Assembly: GCF_014898155.1 (NCBI RefSeq)
Contig: NZ_CP062938.1
Location: 2,170,001 to 2,234,000 of the forward strand
Length of the DNA: 64,000 nt
Source: Bifidobacterium eulemuris
GTDB lineage: Bacteria; Actinomycetota; Actinomycetes; Actinomycetales; Bifidobacteriaceae
Direction: 5' to 3'
In this document: positions 51,803 to 60,285 of the stretch, in pieces
Numbering within the stretch: the first letter of the stretch is position 1
Layout of the letters: the number at the start of each line of letters is the position of its first letter
The notes under the pieces: generated by a model
Told to the model about the DNA's origin: nothing
Database searches by the model: none
The model's input: only the letters and a program-made list of their open reading frames with translations
Program-made: the position numbers and the translations under genes

Positions 51803-53125
51803 TAACAGGCTTGTGGACTCGCGCTCGACGAGCCGATATCCGATGGTGAGCTGCGCGGGAGGTTCGTCCGTTTCGCCGCTGGCCCGGCGTTCGATGCGTC
51901 GGACGAGCAGGTCGAGCGCGAAGCGGGAGAGTTGGTCGAGGTCGACTTGGATGGTGCTCAGGCTGGGGGTCGCGTATGCGCCGGCGCTGGCCCCGTCGAA
52001 GCCGATCACCTTCACATCGCGCGGCACGTCGAGTCCGAGATTGTTCAGGCCGCGGATCACCGCGAAGGCGACGCAGTCGTTCGCGCAGAACACCCCATCG
52101 AACGGAATCGGCGCGGTCTCCTCGGCAACGTTCGTCCGTTCCGCGGTGTGCGGGTCATTCTGTGCGGTGGTGGTTTGCCTCGCGTTCGCCGTGGTGCGTC
52201 GGTCGGTCTGCGCAGCGGCGGACTGACCAGCACCCGCCGCTGTCTGGTTGCCGATCTGCACGGATTGTGGGTGGCCCCCGCGGTCGTACACATGCGTTCC
52301 GGTGGTTGTCTGGTTGCCGATCCGCGCGGGGCGGGGGTCTTGGTTCGCGGTCTCCGATGTCGTGCCGTAGGCCGCCAGAATATGACGTGCGATGCGCTCT
52401 CCGGCGGCGATGCCGTCGTCGATCCCGTAGGCGTGGAAGACCGTGGGCTCGTCGTAGGGCAGTCCGGCGTCGAGCAGCGCGCCGCTGGCGCCGCGCAGAC
52501 GCAAGGCTCCGGAACTTTGCGCCTGCGCGAGTTCGCCGCGCTCCATGTAGGTTTCGCCGACGAGCGCGACGCGTTGGCATCCGCGGTCGATCAGATGGCG
52601 CACGGCGGCGCGCGCCCCCTCCTCGTTGGGGAAGTTCACCTGGTCGGTGGTGGGCTGGATTTCACATGAGTCGATCAGCACGAAGGGGCGACCGTGGGTC
52701 ATGCTGTCGATTGGGGCGTCCGGGTTCAGTCCGGAGGCATGCAGGATCTCCCCGTCGAAGAGTTGGTCGGAGAAGGGGGAGGATTGCAGCGCCTGTTTGG
52801 CCGCGTCCGGCGAATATCGCGTCTGTTCGAGGAAGGGGGTGAGTCCGCGCGCGGTGGTGTGCGCGCTGAGCGACTGCACGAGTTTGGAATAGAAAGGCGA
52901 GTCGTATTCGTTCACGACGATGTGGATGATGTTGCTGCGGCCGGATTTGAGCATGCTCGCGGTGAGATTGATGCGGTAGTCGAGTTTTTTCGCGGCCGCG
53001 ACCACCTTGAGCCGCGTGGACTCCTTGACGCCGGGCTTGCCGTGCAGCGCGTTCGACGCGGTCATGGGGGACACTCCCGCCGCTCGCGCCACATCGCGTA
53101 ATGTCGGGGTGCTGCCTGTGCCCAT
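51746..53125 (-). CDS. LacI-family transcriptional regulator with a low-complexity insertion
   Basis: 459-residue LacI/GalR repressor. The HTH is TLRDVARAAGVSPMTASNAL, and the hinge is LTASMLKSGRSNIIHIVVNE. The effector domain shows CQRVALVGETYMER, GVFCANDCVAFAVIRGLNNL, and VKVIGFDGASAGAYATPSLS. Between about residues 252 and 338 is a Thr/Gln/Ala/Asn-rich insertion with repeated IGNQT units, about 85 residues absent from the family. The natural end would be RLVERES; the last 20 or so residues (SLLSHDGGRRSHACDPSINL) are read from repeat element copy C. The start at 53125 follows AAGGAGGAGTC. It is divergent from GH27 and the probable regulator of the GH27-GH51-symporter cluster. Confidence 0.92.
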   Translation of the reverse strand: MGTGSTPTLRDVARAAGVSPMTASNALHGKPGVKESTRLKVVAAAKKLDYRINLTASMLKSGRSNIIHIVVNEYDSPFYSKLVQSLSAHTTARGLTPFLEQTRYSPDAAKQALQSSPFSDQLFDGEILHASGLNPDAPIDSMTHGRPFVLIDSCEIQPTTDQVNFPNEEGARAAVRHLIDRGCQRVALVGETYMERGELAQAQSSGALRLRGASGALLDAGLPYDEPTVFHAYGIDDGIAAGERIARHILAAYGTTSETANQDPRPARIGNQTTTGTHVYDRGGHPQSVQIGNQTAAGAGQSAAAQTDRRTTANARQTTTAQNDPHTAERTNVAEETAPIPFDGVFCANDCVAFAVIRGLNNLGLDVPRDVKVIGFDGASAGAYATPSLSTIQVDLDQLSRFALDLLVRRIERRASGETDEPPAQLTIGYRLVERESTSLLSHDGGRRSHACDPSINLK

Positions 53126-53512
53126 GACTCCTCCTTGGGTGCGTCTGACGGCCGATACCGCATATCGTACGCATATCACGACCTTCAGCTGTGCGTCTTC
53201 TTGTCGGGTGCGCCTGACTGCCGGCTCCGGACCGCGATATGTCCGCATGATATGGATAGGTTTATTTAACGATATTGTCTTGCTGAACAAAATGCAAACT
53301 GAGGTAAAATCATTGTAATTCAGCGAAATAACAGGCAACTCTCCGATAGGCGGATTCCGTTTGCGAAGTGATGATGTTGCTTTAGAATATGTAACGGTAC
53401 ATATTTGTGTGGGGCCATTCCACACGGATCGGAACGGGCCGGACGGCCGCCGCCCGACATCGGCGGCCTCGCGACGCGGCCGGCGTGCGGCGAAGGACGG
53501 AAAGGAATCGAT
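53126..53512. promoter_or_regulatory. 387-nt divergent LacI/GH27 control region
   Basis: No gene is seen. The AT-rich middle (53240-53345) contains TTATTTAACGATATTG and related AT-rich pieces likely to hold the LacI promoter. Toward GH27 a promoter can be read as TTGCGA (53361-53366), 18 nt, GAATAT (53385-53390), with the palindromic operator overlapping its minus-10. A GC-rich leader of about 110 nt follows. Confidence 0.6.
53387..53404. promoter_or_regulatory. Palindromic operator upstream of GH27
   Basis: ATATGTA and TACATAT flank ACGG, an 18-bp near-perfect palindrome with a central CG, overlapping the predicted minus-10 of the GH27 promoter. The neighbouring LacI regulator is the obvious candidate to bind it. 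Confidence 0.7.
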
Positions 53513-54916
53513 ATGAGCGGGCATCTCAAGGCAAGTCGCCCACCGATGGGCTGGAACAGCTGGGATTCATACGGCACCACGCTGAACGAGCAGGAGCTGC
53601 TCGCCAACGCGCGTTTCATGGCCGAGCATCTGCTCGCCGCCGGATGGGACACGCTGGTCGTGGACATCGACTGGTACGATCCGACCGCCCGCGCGCACGG
53701 CTACAACGAGAACGCGCCGCTGGTGCTCGACGAATACGGCCGTCAGCTGCCCGACCCGGAGCGTTTCCCGAGCGCGGCGAACGGCGCGGGCTTCAAGCCG
53801 ATCGCCGACGCCGTGCACGCGCTGGGACTGAAATTCGGCGCGCATATGATGCGCGGCATCCCACGCCTCGCCGTCGAACGCGACCTGCCCGTCAAAGGCA
53901 CCGCATACACCGCGCGCGACGTGGCCGACCTCGACCACGTGTGCAAATGGAACCCCGACAACTACGGGCTCAACCAATCCCACCCCGGCGCGCAGGCTTG
54001 GTATGACGCGCAGATCGACCAATTCGCCGAATGGGGGCTCGAGTTCCTCAAAGTCGACGACATGCAGACCCCGTTCCATTCCGAGGAGATCGCCGCCTAC
54101 CGGCGCGCCATCGCCAAAGCCGAGGCCGCGCACGGCCGCGCCATCAGCCTTTCGCTCTCGCCCGGCGGCTGGGTGAGCACCGGCTACGTCGACTTCCTGC
54201 GCGAGAACGCCCAGATGTGGCGCATCTCCGACGACCTGTGGGACCGTTGGGAGGATATCCTCCAACAGTTCGCTCGCCTCGCCCGTTGGGCCCCGTTCCA
54301 GACCGCCGGCCACTGGGCCGACGCCGACATGCTGCCTTTGGGACATATCGGCCTGCGCGCCGAACGCGGGGACGACCGCGACTGCCGTCTGACCCCGGAC
54401 GAGCGCCGCACCCTGCTCGCCCTATGGTGCATGGGACGCTCGCCGCTGATGGTGGGCGGCGACCTGCCCACCAGCACGCCCGAAACCATCGCCCTGCTCG
54501 CCAACCCGGCCCTGCGCGAGGTGACCGCGGGCTCGGCCGACAACCACGAAACCGTGCGCGAACGCATCTTCGCCCGCTGGGACGACGAGAACAGCTATCG
54601 CGGCGAACTCATCGTCTGGGCCGCCGACGCCGCCGACTGGGCCGACGGCACGCCATCCGCCCATCCGAACGGCCGGTACGCGGCCCTGTTCTGGACCGGT
54701 GACGACGACTACGAGCTCGGCGGCAACATCGAACTGCAATCCATCGTCGGCATCGACGGACGCGACGATCCGTGGACCCTCACCGATCTGTTCGCCGGCG
54801 TGGCCGACGGCGCGGCTCCGGCCGACGTGCGCATCGAAGGCGAAGGGGCGGACCGGGTGGTCGCCGGCACGATCCCCTCCCACGGCGCGCTGTGGATCGC
54901 GCTCGACCGTCGCTGA
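53513..54916 (+). CDS. Glycoside hydrolase family 27 alpha-galactosidase
   Basis: 467-residue GH27 enzyme, cytoplasmic. It opens with the family motif RPPMGWNSWDSYGTTLNE and then TLVVDIDWYDP. The nucleophile is Asp182 in FLKVDDMQTP, and the acid/base Asp lies in WRISDDLWDRWEDI (about 240-245). HWADADMLPLGHIG is the conserved loop. A C-terminal antiparallel beta domain follows (about 385-467). Activity is probably alpha-galactosidase, but beta-L-arabinopyranosidases also belong here and would suit an arabinogalactan locus. The start at 53513 follows GGAAAGGAATCG. It is first in the GH27-GH51-symporter unit. Confidence 0.92.
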   Translation: MSGHLKASRPPMGWNSWDSYGTTLNEQELLANARFMAEHLLAAGWDTLVVDIDWYDPTARAHGYNENAPLVLDEYGRQLPDPERFPSAANGAGFKPIADAVHALGLKFGAHMMRGIPRLAVERDLPVKGTAYTARDVADLDHVCKWNPDNYGLNQSHPGAQAWYDAQIDQFAEWGLEFLKVDDMQTPFHSEEIAAYRRAIAKAEAAHGRAISLSLSPGGWVSTGYVDFLRENAQMWRISDDLWDRWEDILQQFARLARWAPFQTAGHWADADMLPLGHIGLRAERGDDRDCRLTPDERRTLLALWCMGRSPLMVGGDLPTSTPETIALLANPALREVTAGSADNHETVRERIFARWDDENSYRGELIVWAADAADWADGTPSAHPNGRYAALFWTGDDDYELGGNIELQSIVGIDGRDDPWTLTDLFAGVADGAAPADVRIEGEGADRVVAGTIPSHGALWIALDRR

Positions 54917-55019
54917 GCATCCATCGCAATCAAGGGCGGCCGCGCCGGCGCTCGGTACAGCGTGGGCGTGCGTCGTTTCGCTCGGCATGACGCGGACAGG
55001 TGCCGTGTCATTCGGCGTG

Positions 55020-55078
55020 ACGGCTCTTCGCTTCCGTCATTCCGAGCGCAGCGCAGCGGAGTCAAGGAATCCCACAAC
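55020..55078. repeat. Single REP-like unit between GH27 and GH51
   Basis: CGTCATTCCGAGCGCAGCGC followed by AGCGGAGTCAAGGAATCCC is a full unit of the same family as at 35.6 kb and in the ABC-F gene. Partial pieces (TCGGCATGACG, GTCATTCGGCGTGACGG) lie just upstream at 54979-55022. It occupies the 178-nt gap before GH51. Confidence 0.85.
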
Positions 55079-55094
55079 CCAAAAAAGGAACATC

Positions 55095-57671
55095 ATGACA
55101 AACGAACGACTCACCGCCGCCCTCGACAAGGCGGGCGTACGGAAAATCAGCACCGACCTGTGGGGCATCTTCTTCGAGGACATCAGCCATTCCGCCGACG
55201 GCGGCCTGGCCAGCGAACTCGTGCAGAACGGCGCCTTCGAATACAACCGCGCCGACAGCCGCGACTGGAGCAGCTACACCGCCTGGCGCAAAATCGTGCC
55301 GGAAGGATCCTTCGCCGCGTTCGGCGTCGGCGTCGACGATCCGGTGGCAAACGAGAACCCGCGCTACGCCGTGGTCGAGGTGCGCGACGCCCCGGCCTCG
55401 CTGGAGAACGTCGGCTTCGACGGCATGGTCTTCCGCGCCGGCGAAACCTACCGATGCTCTCTGTGGGCTCGCACGCGCGGCGGAACCGACGCGATGCCCA
55501 TCGACATCGCCCTGATCGGCGACTGGGGCGAAACGTTGGCCCGGTCGCGGGTTACGGCCGAAACGCGGCAGTGGTGCCAGCTCGCCGTCGACCTCACCGT
55601 CGCGGCCGACGGAACCGCATCGTACGATGCGGCCGATGACGACGGCGAAACGCGCGGCGGAACCGACGGCATCGCCCGCGAATCATACGCTTGCGCCAGT
55701 GCCGCGGACGATTCCGCGCAGGACGCGCCTTCGGGCAAGCCGAACGCTCCGGACGACCCGGCCAATCCAGCCAATCCAGCCGCCCCGGCCTACTCGTCCA
55801 ACCTGACCAATCCGGTCAATCCGGTCGGCCCGGCCAACCCGCCGACCGTCGCGCGCCAGGGCATGCTGCGCTTCACTTTCACCCAACCGGGCGAACTCGA
55901 CCTCGACTTCATCTCGCTGGAACCGGCCGCCACAACCCAAGGCCTGACGGCCCACATGCGCCCCGATCTGGTCCAGGCGCTCGCCGAACTCAAGCCGCGG
56001 TTCATGCGCTTCCCCGGCGGCTGCATCACCCACGGCCTGGGCATGGAGAACATGTACCACTGGGACCGCACCATCGGCGCCGTTGAGCATCGCCCGCACA
56101 ACTTCAACACGTGGGGCTACCACCAGAGCTTCCGCATAGGCTACTACGAATACCTGTGCCTGTGCGAGGCGATCGGCGCGAAACCCCTGCCCGTGCTGCC
56201 CGCGGCCGTCAGCTGCCAGAACACCAGCCAAGGCCCCGTGCCCATCGCCGAACGCGACATGCCCACCTACATCGACGAGGTGCTCGCGCTGGTCGAATTC
56301 TGCAACGGCGACGCCGACACCCCATGGGGCGCGCGCCGCGCCGAACTCGGCCATCCCGAACCCTTCGGGCTGGAATATCTGGGCATCGGCAACGAGGACC
56401 TCATCGACCCCGTGTTCAAAGACCGCTTCCAGCGCATCTTCGACGCGGTGAAGGCCGCGTACCCCGAAATCGTCGTGGTCGGCACCGTCGGTCCCGCTCC
56501 TGAAGGGCAGGATTACGAACTCGGCTGGGCCTACGCGCGCGAGGCCGGCATCCCGGTCGTCGACGAACACTCCTACCAGTCGCCGAGCTGGTGGTTCCAC
56601 AATCTGCACCACTACGACGACGCCGACCGCGGCGGCCCGAAGGTGTACCTCGGCGAATACGGCTCATGGGGCACCCAGCTCATCAACGGCCTGTCGGAAG
56701 CCGCGTTCATGAGCCATATGGAACTCAACGGCGACGTGGTGTCGATGGCCTCCTACGCGCCGCTGTTCGCCAAAAACGGCCACGAAAGCTGGAATCCCGA
56801 CCTCATCTACTTCGACAACGAGCGCGTCTACCGCACCATCAGCTATTGGGTGCAGCGGATGTTCGCCACCACCACCTGCGACGTCGCCTATCCGGTGGCG
56901 CTCGACGGGCCCGCCACGCTGACCCGCGAACTGCCGGAGAACATCGGCCTGCGCATCCTCGGCGGCGCGCACGCCGACATCCGCGATCTCAGCATCGAAA
57001 CGGCGGACGGCGAAACCATCGCCCTGCCCGACGTCCACTACCTGGGCAACGGCCCCGTCGACACCACGCTGGCGGCAAGCGGCGAAAGCTACACGCTGCG
57101 CGCGCGGGTCACGTATTGGGAAGGCATGTGGGGCGTGCAGTTCGCGATGGGCGACGTGAACGGCCCCAACCACAACATCGTCTCGCTCGGGCGCGGGCAC
57201 AGCGTGCAGGTGGTGCGCGACGGCAGCGGGTACGCGCTCGCCGGCACGGAGGTGTCGATGGACGCCGTGCGCCCCGGCACCACGTGGGACGTGCGCGTCG
57301 AAGTCGCCGACCGCGGCGCTCGTATGCGTCTGTTCATCGACGGCGAGCTGATCGCGGACGGGCGCGAGGATCCGGCCGAGCCGCGCCGCACCGTCACCGT
57401 CGCGCAGGATACGGCCGCTGGCATGACGTATGTGCGTGTGGTCAACGCGATGCCCGAGTCGGTTCAGGTGGATCTGACGCAGGTGTGCGATGGGCTGGGA
57501 CTTGCGCCCGAACGGCGTGCGCACGCGAAGGCCGTCGTGCTTGCCGGTGACGACGAATACGCCGGGCGTGTGGGGCAGGAGGCGCCGTACGCGCCGCAGT
57601 CCGTGCGGATCGATTTGGCGGGCGGCACGTACGAGGCTCCCGCATGGTCGTTCACGGTTATTACGCTGTGA
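55095..57671 (+). CDS. Glycoside hydrolase family 51 alpha-L-arabinofuranosidase
   Basis: 858-residue cytoplasmic GH51 enzyme. The N-terminal part has DLWGIFFEDISHSADGGLAS. A carbohydrate-binding-like beta domain (about 60-290) follows, interrupted by an Ala/Asp then Pro/Asn-rich insertion (about 176-254, with PANPANPAAP and NPVNPVGPANPP). The barrel has RFMRFPGGCITHGLGMENMY, acid/base Glu434 in LGIGNEDLIDP, and nucleophile Glu521 in VYLGEYGSWG. The C-terminal domain contains a lectin-like piece (YWEGMWGVQFAMGDVNGPN). GH51 enzymes release terminal arabinofuranose from arabinan, arabinoxylan or arabinogalactan fragments. The ATG at 55095 follows AAAAGGAACATC. Confidence 0.93.
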   Translation: MTNERLTAALDKAGVRKISTDLWGIFFEDISHSADGGLASELVQNGAFEYNRADSRDWSSYTAWRKIVPEGSFAAFGVGVDDPVANENPRYAVVEVRDAPASLENVGFDGMVFRAGETYRCSLWARTRGGTDAMPIDIALIGDWGETLARSRVTAETRQWCQLAVDLTVAADGTASYDAADDDGETRGGTDGIARESYACASAADDSAQDAPSGKPNAPDDPANPANPAAPAYSSNLTNPVNPVGPANPPTVARQGMLRFTFTQPGELDLDFISLEPAATTQGLTAHMRPDLVQALAELKPRFMRFPGGCITHGLGMENMYHWDRTIGAVEHRPHNFNTWGYHQSFRIGYYEYLCLCEAIGAKPLPVLPAAVSCQNTSQGPVPIAERDMPTYIDEVLALVEFCNGDADTPWGARRAELGHPEPFGLEYLGIGNEDLIDPVFKDRFQRIFDAVKAAYPEIVVVGTVGPAPEGQDYELGWAYAREAGIPVVDEHSYQSPSWWFHNLHHYDDADRGGPKVYLGEYGSWGTQLINGLSEAAFMSHMELNGDVVSMASYAPLFAKNGHESWNPDLIYFDNERVYRTISYWVQRMFATTTCDVAYPVALDGPATLTRELPENIGLRILGGAHADIRDLSIETADGETIALPDVHYLGNGPVDTTLAASGESYTLRARVTYWEGMWGVQFAMGDVNGPNHNIVSLGRGHSVQVVRDGSGYALAGTEVSMDAVRPGTTWDVRVEVADRGARMRLFIDGELIADGREDPAEPRRTVTVAQDTAAGMTYVRVVNAMPESVQVDLTQVCDGLGLAPERRAHAKAVVLAGDDEYAGRVGQEAPYAPQSVRIDLAGGTYEAPAWSFTVITL

Positions 57672-57696
57672 GCGCGAACCTTATGCAAGCGGAAGC

Positions 57697-59499
57697 ATGA
57701 CCGGAAGCACAATCGAAAGCGGGGTTGGGCGCGTGAGTGAAAGCGGTGGCGAACCCGCGGACGGCGGCGCGGCTGAGGCGGCGGGCGCATGTATGGGGCG
57801 GCGTCCCTTGCCTGGTCCCGCGGTCGAGTCCGACGGGCGGGTCGTGCCTGGTCCCGTGAATGAGTTCGACGGGCGGGCCGTGTCTGATTCCGCGGTCGAG
57901 TCCGACGACCCGACGGTCGATCCCACAGCCGACCCCGTCAATCCGCCGGTCGATCCCATGCCAGGCCAGCGGTCCGCCGGCGAAAGCGAGGCCCTGCGCG
58001 AGGCGGTCGCCGCATCCGACAAACGGCGCATCACCCTGCGCGAAGCCATCGGTTTCGGCATCGGCGACTGTTTCGGAGGCGGACAGCTCGCGCTGGGCAC
58101 CACCTATCTGGCGCTGTTCTGGAACCGATTCGGCGGCATGTCGATCACCACGGCCCAGGGCATCATCGGCGCGTGCGCCATCGTCAGCGCGTTCGCGGCG
58201 CTGGTGTTCGGCGTGCTCGACGACAATCTCTACCGTTTTCCGATCGGCCTGCGCTTCGGCCGCCGCCGCTTCCTGCTCGCCCTGCTTTCGCCATTGGTGC
58301 TGATCGGCGTGTTCCTGTGGATTCCGGGACTGCCGGTCGGCGTGTATGCGGTGGCATACGCGCTGTGGACAATGCTTCCGCAGGCGTTCCAGGCCTGCTA
58401 CAACCCGCTTCCCGGCGAGATGGCGCAGGATTTTGACGAACGCACGAAGCTGTCGACCACGCGTCTGTTCATCGCCACCGGAACCGGCACGCTGATTCCA
58501 TTGGCCGGCAGCGCGACGTTGGCGGTGTTCGGCGAGTGGCGCCCGGTCGGCTATATGATCTTCGCCATCGGCTTTACCGTCTGGTTCTCGCTGTCCCTGT
58601 TCCTGTGCTGGCGTGCCACTTGGGAGATGACGCCGGAGGAGGCGGGCTTCGGAGCGTGGGCGCGCGGCGAGGTCCCGCGCCGTCGCGTGGGGTTGCTTGG
58701 CTGGCTGCGACGCTTGGGCAAAGTGTTGGGGGAGTATGCCTCGACGTTGCGCATCGCCGAATTCCGCCGGCACCTGTCCATCTACCTGCTGGTGCAGCTG
58801 GCGATGGATGTGTTCGGGCAGACCTTCGTGTTCTTCGTGATCTACGATTGGAACCGCACCGCCGCCTTCGCCTCGCTGCTGCTGGGATGCGGCGTGATCT
58901 CGCTGCCGCTGATGCCTCTGTTCGGCTGGCTGCTTTCCGCCATCGGGCCCCGTCGCCTGTATGCGGTGAATTTCATCGGGTGTCTTGCGGGGGTGGGTTG
59001 GATGTTCGCGGCCTGGCGGTTGGTGGACGTGCTGCCCTCCACGGCGTGGACGGTGTTCGCGGTGGCCGGTGTGGTGGTGTTCTTCGTGTTCAAATCGCTC
59101 TGCGGATATCTGCCCTGGTCGGTGTTCCCGTTCATCGCGGATATCGACCAGTTGGTCACCGGACGCTACCGTTCCGCCACCTTCTCCGGCATCCAATCCT
59201 GCCTGCGCCAGTTGGGCTCCGGTATTGTGGTGATCGCGGTGGGGGCGATACTCGGCTGGGTGGGGTTCGACTCCACGCTGGATACGCAGTCCGAAATGGC
59301 GCGCGATGGTTTGGGCGCGGTGCTGCTTGGATGGTTCGCCATCGCCATGGTGCTCGCTTGGGTTATTTCGTCGCAGCTGACGATCGACCGCGAGACGAAT
59401 CTGCTGGTGTTGCGTGAGATCGACCGCTTGCGTGCGGGCGGCCGTAAGGAGGATGCGGACGAGGAGACGCGTCGGACCATTGAGCGGCTGATTGGATGA
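57697..59499 (+). CDS. GPH-family sugar:cation symporter
   Basis: 600-residue glycoside-pentoside-hexuronide type transporter. The first 110 residues are a soluble, Pro/Asp/Gly-rich N-terminal tail that includes three tandem 12-residue repeats (57814-57921). The membrane core has about 12 spans, starting REAIGFGIGDCFGGGQLALG. PLGEMAQDF-type sequence appears as NPLPGEMAQDFDERTKLSTT, the conserved cytoplasmic loop, and SIYLLVQLAMDVFGQTF begins the second half. It probably imports the oligosaccharide or arabinoside handled by GH27 and GH51. The start ATG at 57697 has a weak site (GCGGAAG) and lies 25 nt after GH51, so coupling is likely. The stop overlaps the start of repeat copy D. Confidence 0.88.
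   Translation: MTGSTIESGVGRVSESGGEPADGGAAEAAGACMGRRPLPGPAVESDGRVVPGPVNEFDGRAVSDSAVESDDPTVDPTADPVNPPVDPMPGQRSAGESEALREAVAASDKRRITLREAIGFGIGDCFGGGQLALGTTYLALFWNRFGGMSITTAQGIIGACAIVSAFAALVFGVLDDNLYRFPIGLRFGRRRFLLALLSPLVLIGVFLWIPGLPVGVYAVAYALWTMLPQAFQACYNPLPGEMAQDFDERTKLSTTRLFIATGTGTLIPLAGSATLAVFGEWRPVGYMIFAIGFTVWFSLSLFLCWRATWEMTPEEAGFGAWARGEVPRRRVGLLGWLRRLGKVLGEYASTLRIAEFRRHLSIYLLVQLAMDVFGQTFVFFVIYDWNRTAAFASLLLGCGVISLPLMPLFGWLLSAIGPRRLYAVNFIGCLAGVGWMFAAWRLVDVLPSTAWTVFAVAGVVVFFVFKSLCGYLPWSVFPFIADIDQLVTGRYRSATFSGIQSCLRQLGSGIVVIAVGAILGWVGFDSTLDTQSEMARDGLGAVLLGWFAIAMVLAWVISSQLTIDRETNLLVLREIDRLRAGGRKEDADEETRRTIERLIG
57814..57921 (+). repeat. Three 36-nt tandem repeats in the symporter N-terminus
   Basis: Units at 57814-57849, 57850-57885 and 57886-57921 encode GPAVESDGRVVP, GPVNEFDGRAVS and DSAVESDDPTVD. 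The repeats are imperfect but phase-locked. They lie in the hydrophilic tail before the first membrane span. Confidence 0.9.
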
Positions 59500-59678
59500 G
59501 TTCGCACGGAGGCGCGTATCTCGTGCGGTCGTGTGACTTTTTCTTACATGAATCGCACGGGTGATGTTCGGTGAGTGAAATGTAAAATGGCGGATTTCCA
59601 AGGAAATCCGCCATTACTATGTTCATTTGGGGTGGTGGTGAGGGTCGCACGCGGAGGCTATGTCCGCCCGTCCGTGCG
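59499..59678 (+). repeat. Three-hairpin repeat element, copy D
   Basis: About 180 nt, starting on the last base of the symporter stop codon. Stem I is AGTTCGCACGG with TCGTGTGACT (59499-59537) followed by TTTTTC. Stem II is AATGGCGGATTTCC with GGAAATCCGCCATT (59586-59615). Stem III starts with GGGTCGCACGCGGA, pairing with TCCGC and CGTGCG pieces (59642-59678). It fills the gap between the convergent symporter and ilvN genes together with the hairpin at 59688. Confidence 0.88.
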
Positions 59679-59687
59679 TTTTGTTTC

Positions 59688-59712
59688 ACGATAAGCCCAC
59701 TGGGCTTATCGT
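59688..59712 (-). terminator. Terminator-like hairpin at the ilvN stop codon
   Basis: ACGATAAGCCCA and TGGGCTTATCGT form a perfect 12-bp stem around one base, and include the TAA stop of ilvN. With no T-run on the minus strand it may act as a 3' end-stabilising or Rho-assisted structure. Confidence 0.65.
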
Positions 59713-60260
59713 CCCGTGATCTCCGACCCCAGCACCTTCTCGCTCAGCGCCCGCGGGCCGCGCGTGACGGCCACGGAGCCGGAACGCACCAGCTCAATTA
59801 CGCCGTAATGCTCCAACAGTCCCAGCAGCGCGTCGATTTTGCCCTCCGCGCCAGTCGCCTCGATGGTCAGTGACTCGGGATGCACATCGACCACGTTCAC
59901 GCGGAACAGACGCACGATCTCCAGCACGTCCGAACGGTTCGACTCGTCCGCCGCGACCTTGATGAGCACCAGCTCGCGGTCCACGGTGGTGGCGGCGTCC
60001 AGTTCGACGATTTTGAGCACATGCAGCAGCTTGTTGAGCTGCTTGATGATCTGCTCCAGCGGCACGGTGTCCACATCGGCGGTCACGGTGATGCGGGAGA
60101 TGTCCGGACGCTCGGTGGGGGAGACGGACAGCGAGTTGATGTTGAACGCACGGCGCGCGAACAGACCCGCCACACGGGCGAGCACGCCGGGACGGTTCTC
60201 CACCAGCACCGACAGGGTGTGGCGCTGGGAGCCGGGTTGGGATGCGGGATAGTTGGCCAT
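59706..60260 (-). CDS. ilvN: Acetolactate synthase small (regulatory) subunit
   Basis: 184-residue regulatory subunit of acetohydroxyacid synthase, which mediates valine feedback in branched-chain amino acid synthesis. The ACT domain is HTLSVLVENRPGVLARVAGL, FARRAFNINSLSVSPTERPD, followed by LNKLLHVLKIVEL. The C-terminal domain has the ELVLIKVAA and ALLGLLEHYGVIELVRSGSV motifs. The start at 60260 follows TAAGGAG, 25 nt after ilvB. The gene converges with the symporter across repeat copy D. Confidence 0.97.
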   Translation of the reverse strand: MANYPASQPGSQRHTLSVLVENRPGVLARVAGLFARRAFNINSLSVSPTERPDISRITVTADVDTVPLEQIIKQLNKLLHVLKIVELDAATTVDRELVLIKVAADESNRSDVLEIVRLFRVNVVDVHPESLTIEATGAEGKIDALLGLLEHYGVIELVRSGSVAVTRGPRALSEKVLGSEITGR

Positions 60261-60285
60261 ATCGTTTCTCCTTACACGCTGGATC

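Noticed and set aside
55095..57671. Two separate genes for GH51 because of the low-complexity middle
   Set aside because: The frame is continuous, and binding and catalytic domains match one GH51 protein on both sides of the insert.
47954..59700. CRISPR array as explanation of the four similar repeats
   Set aside because: The copies are about 180 nt, separated by several genes, and vary internally; there are no short identical repeats with regular spacers and no cas genes.
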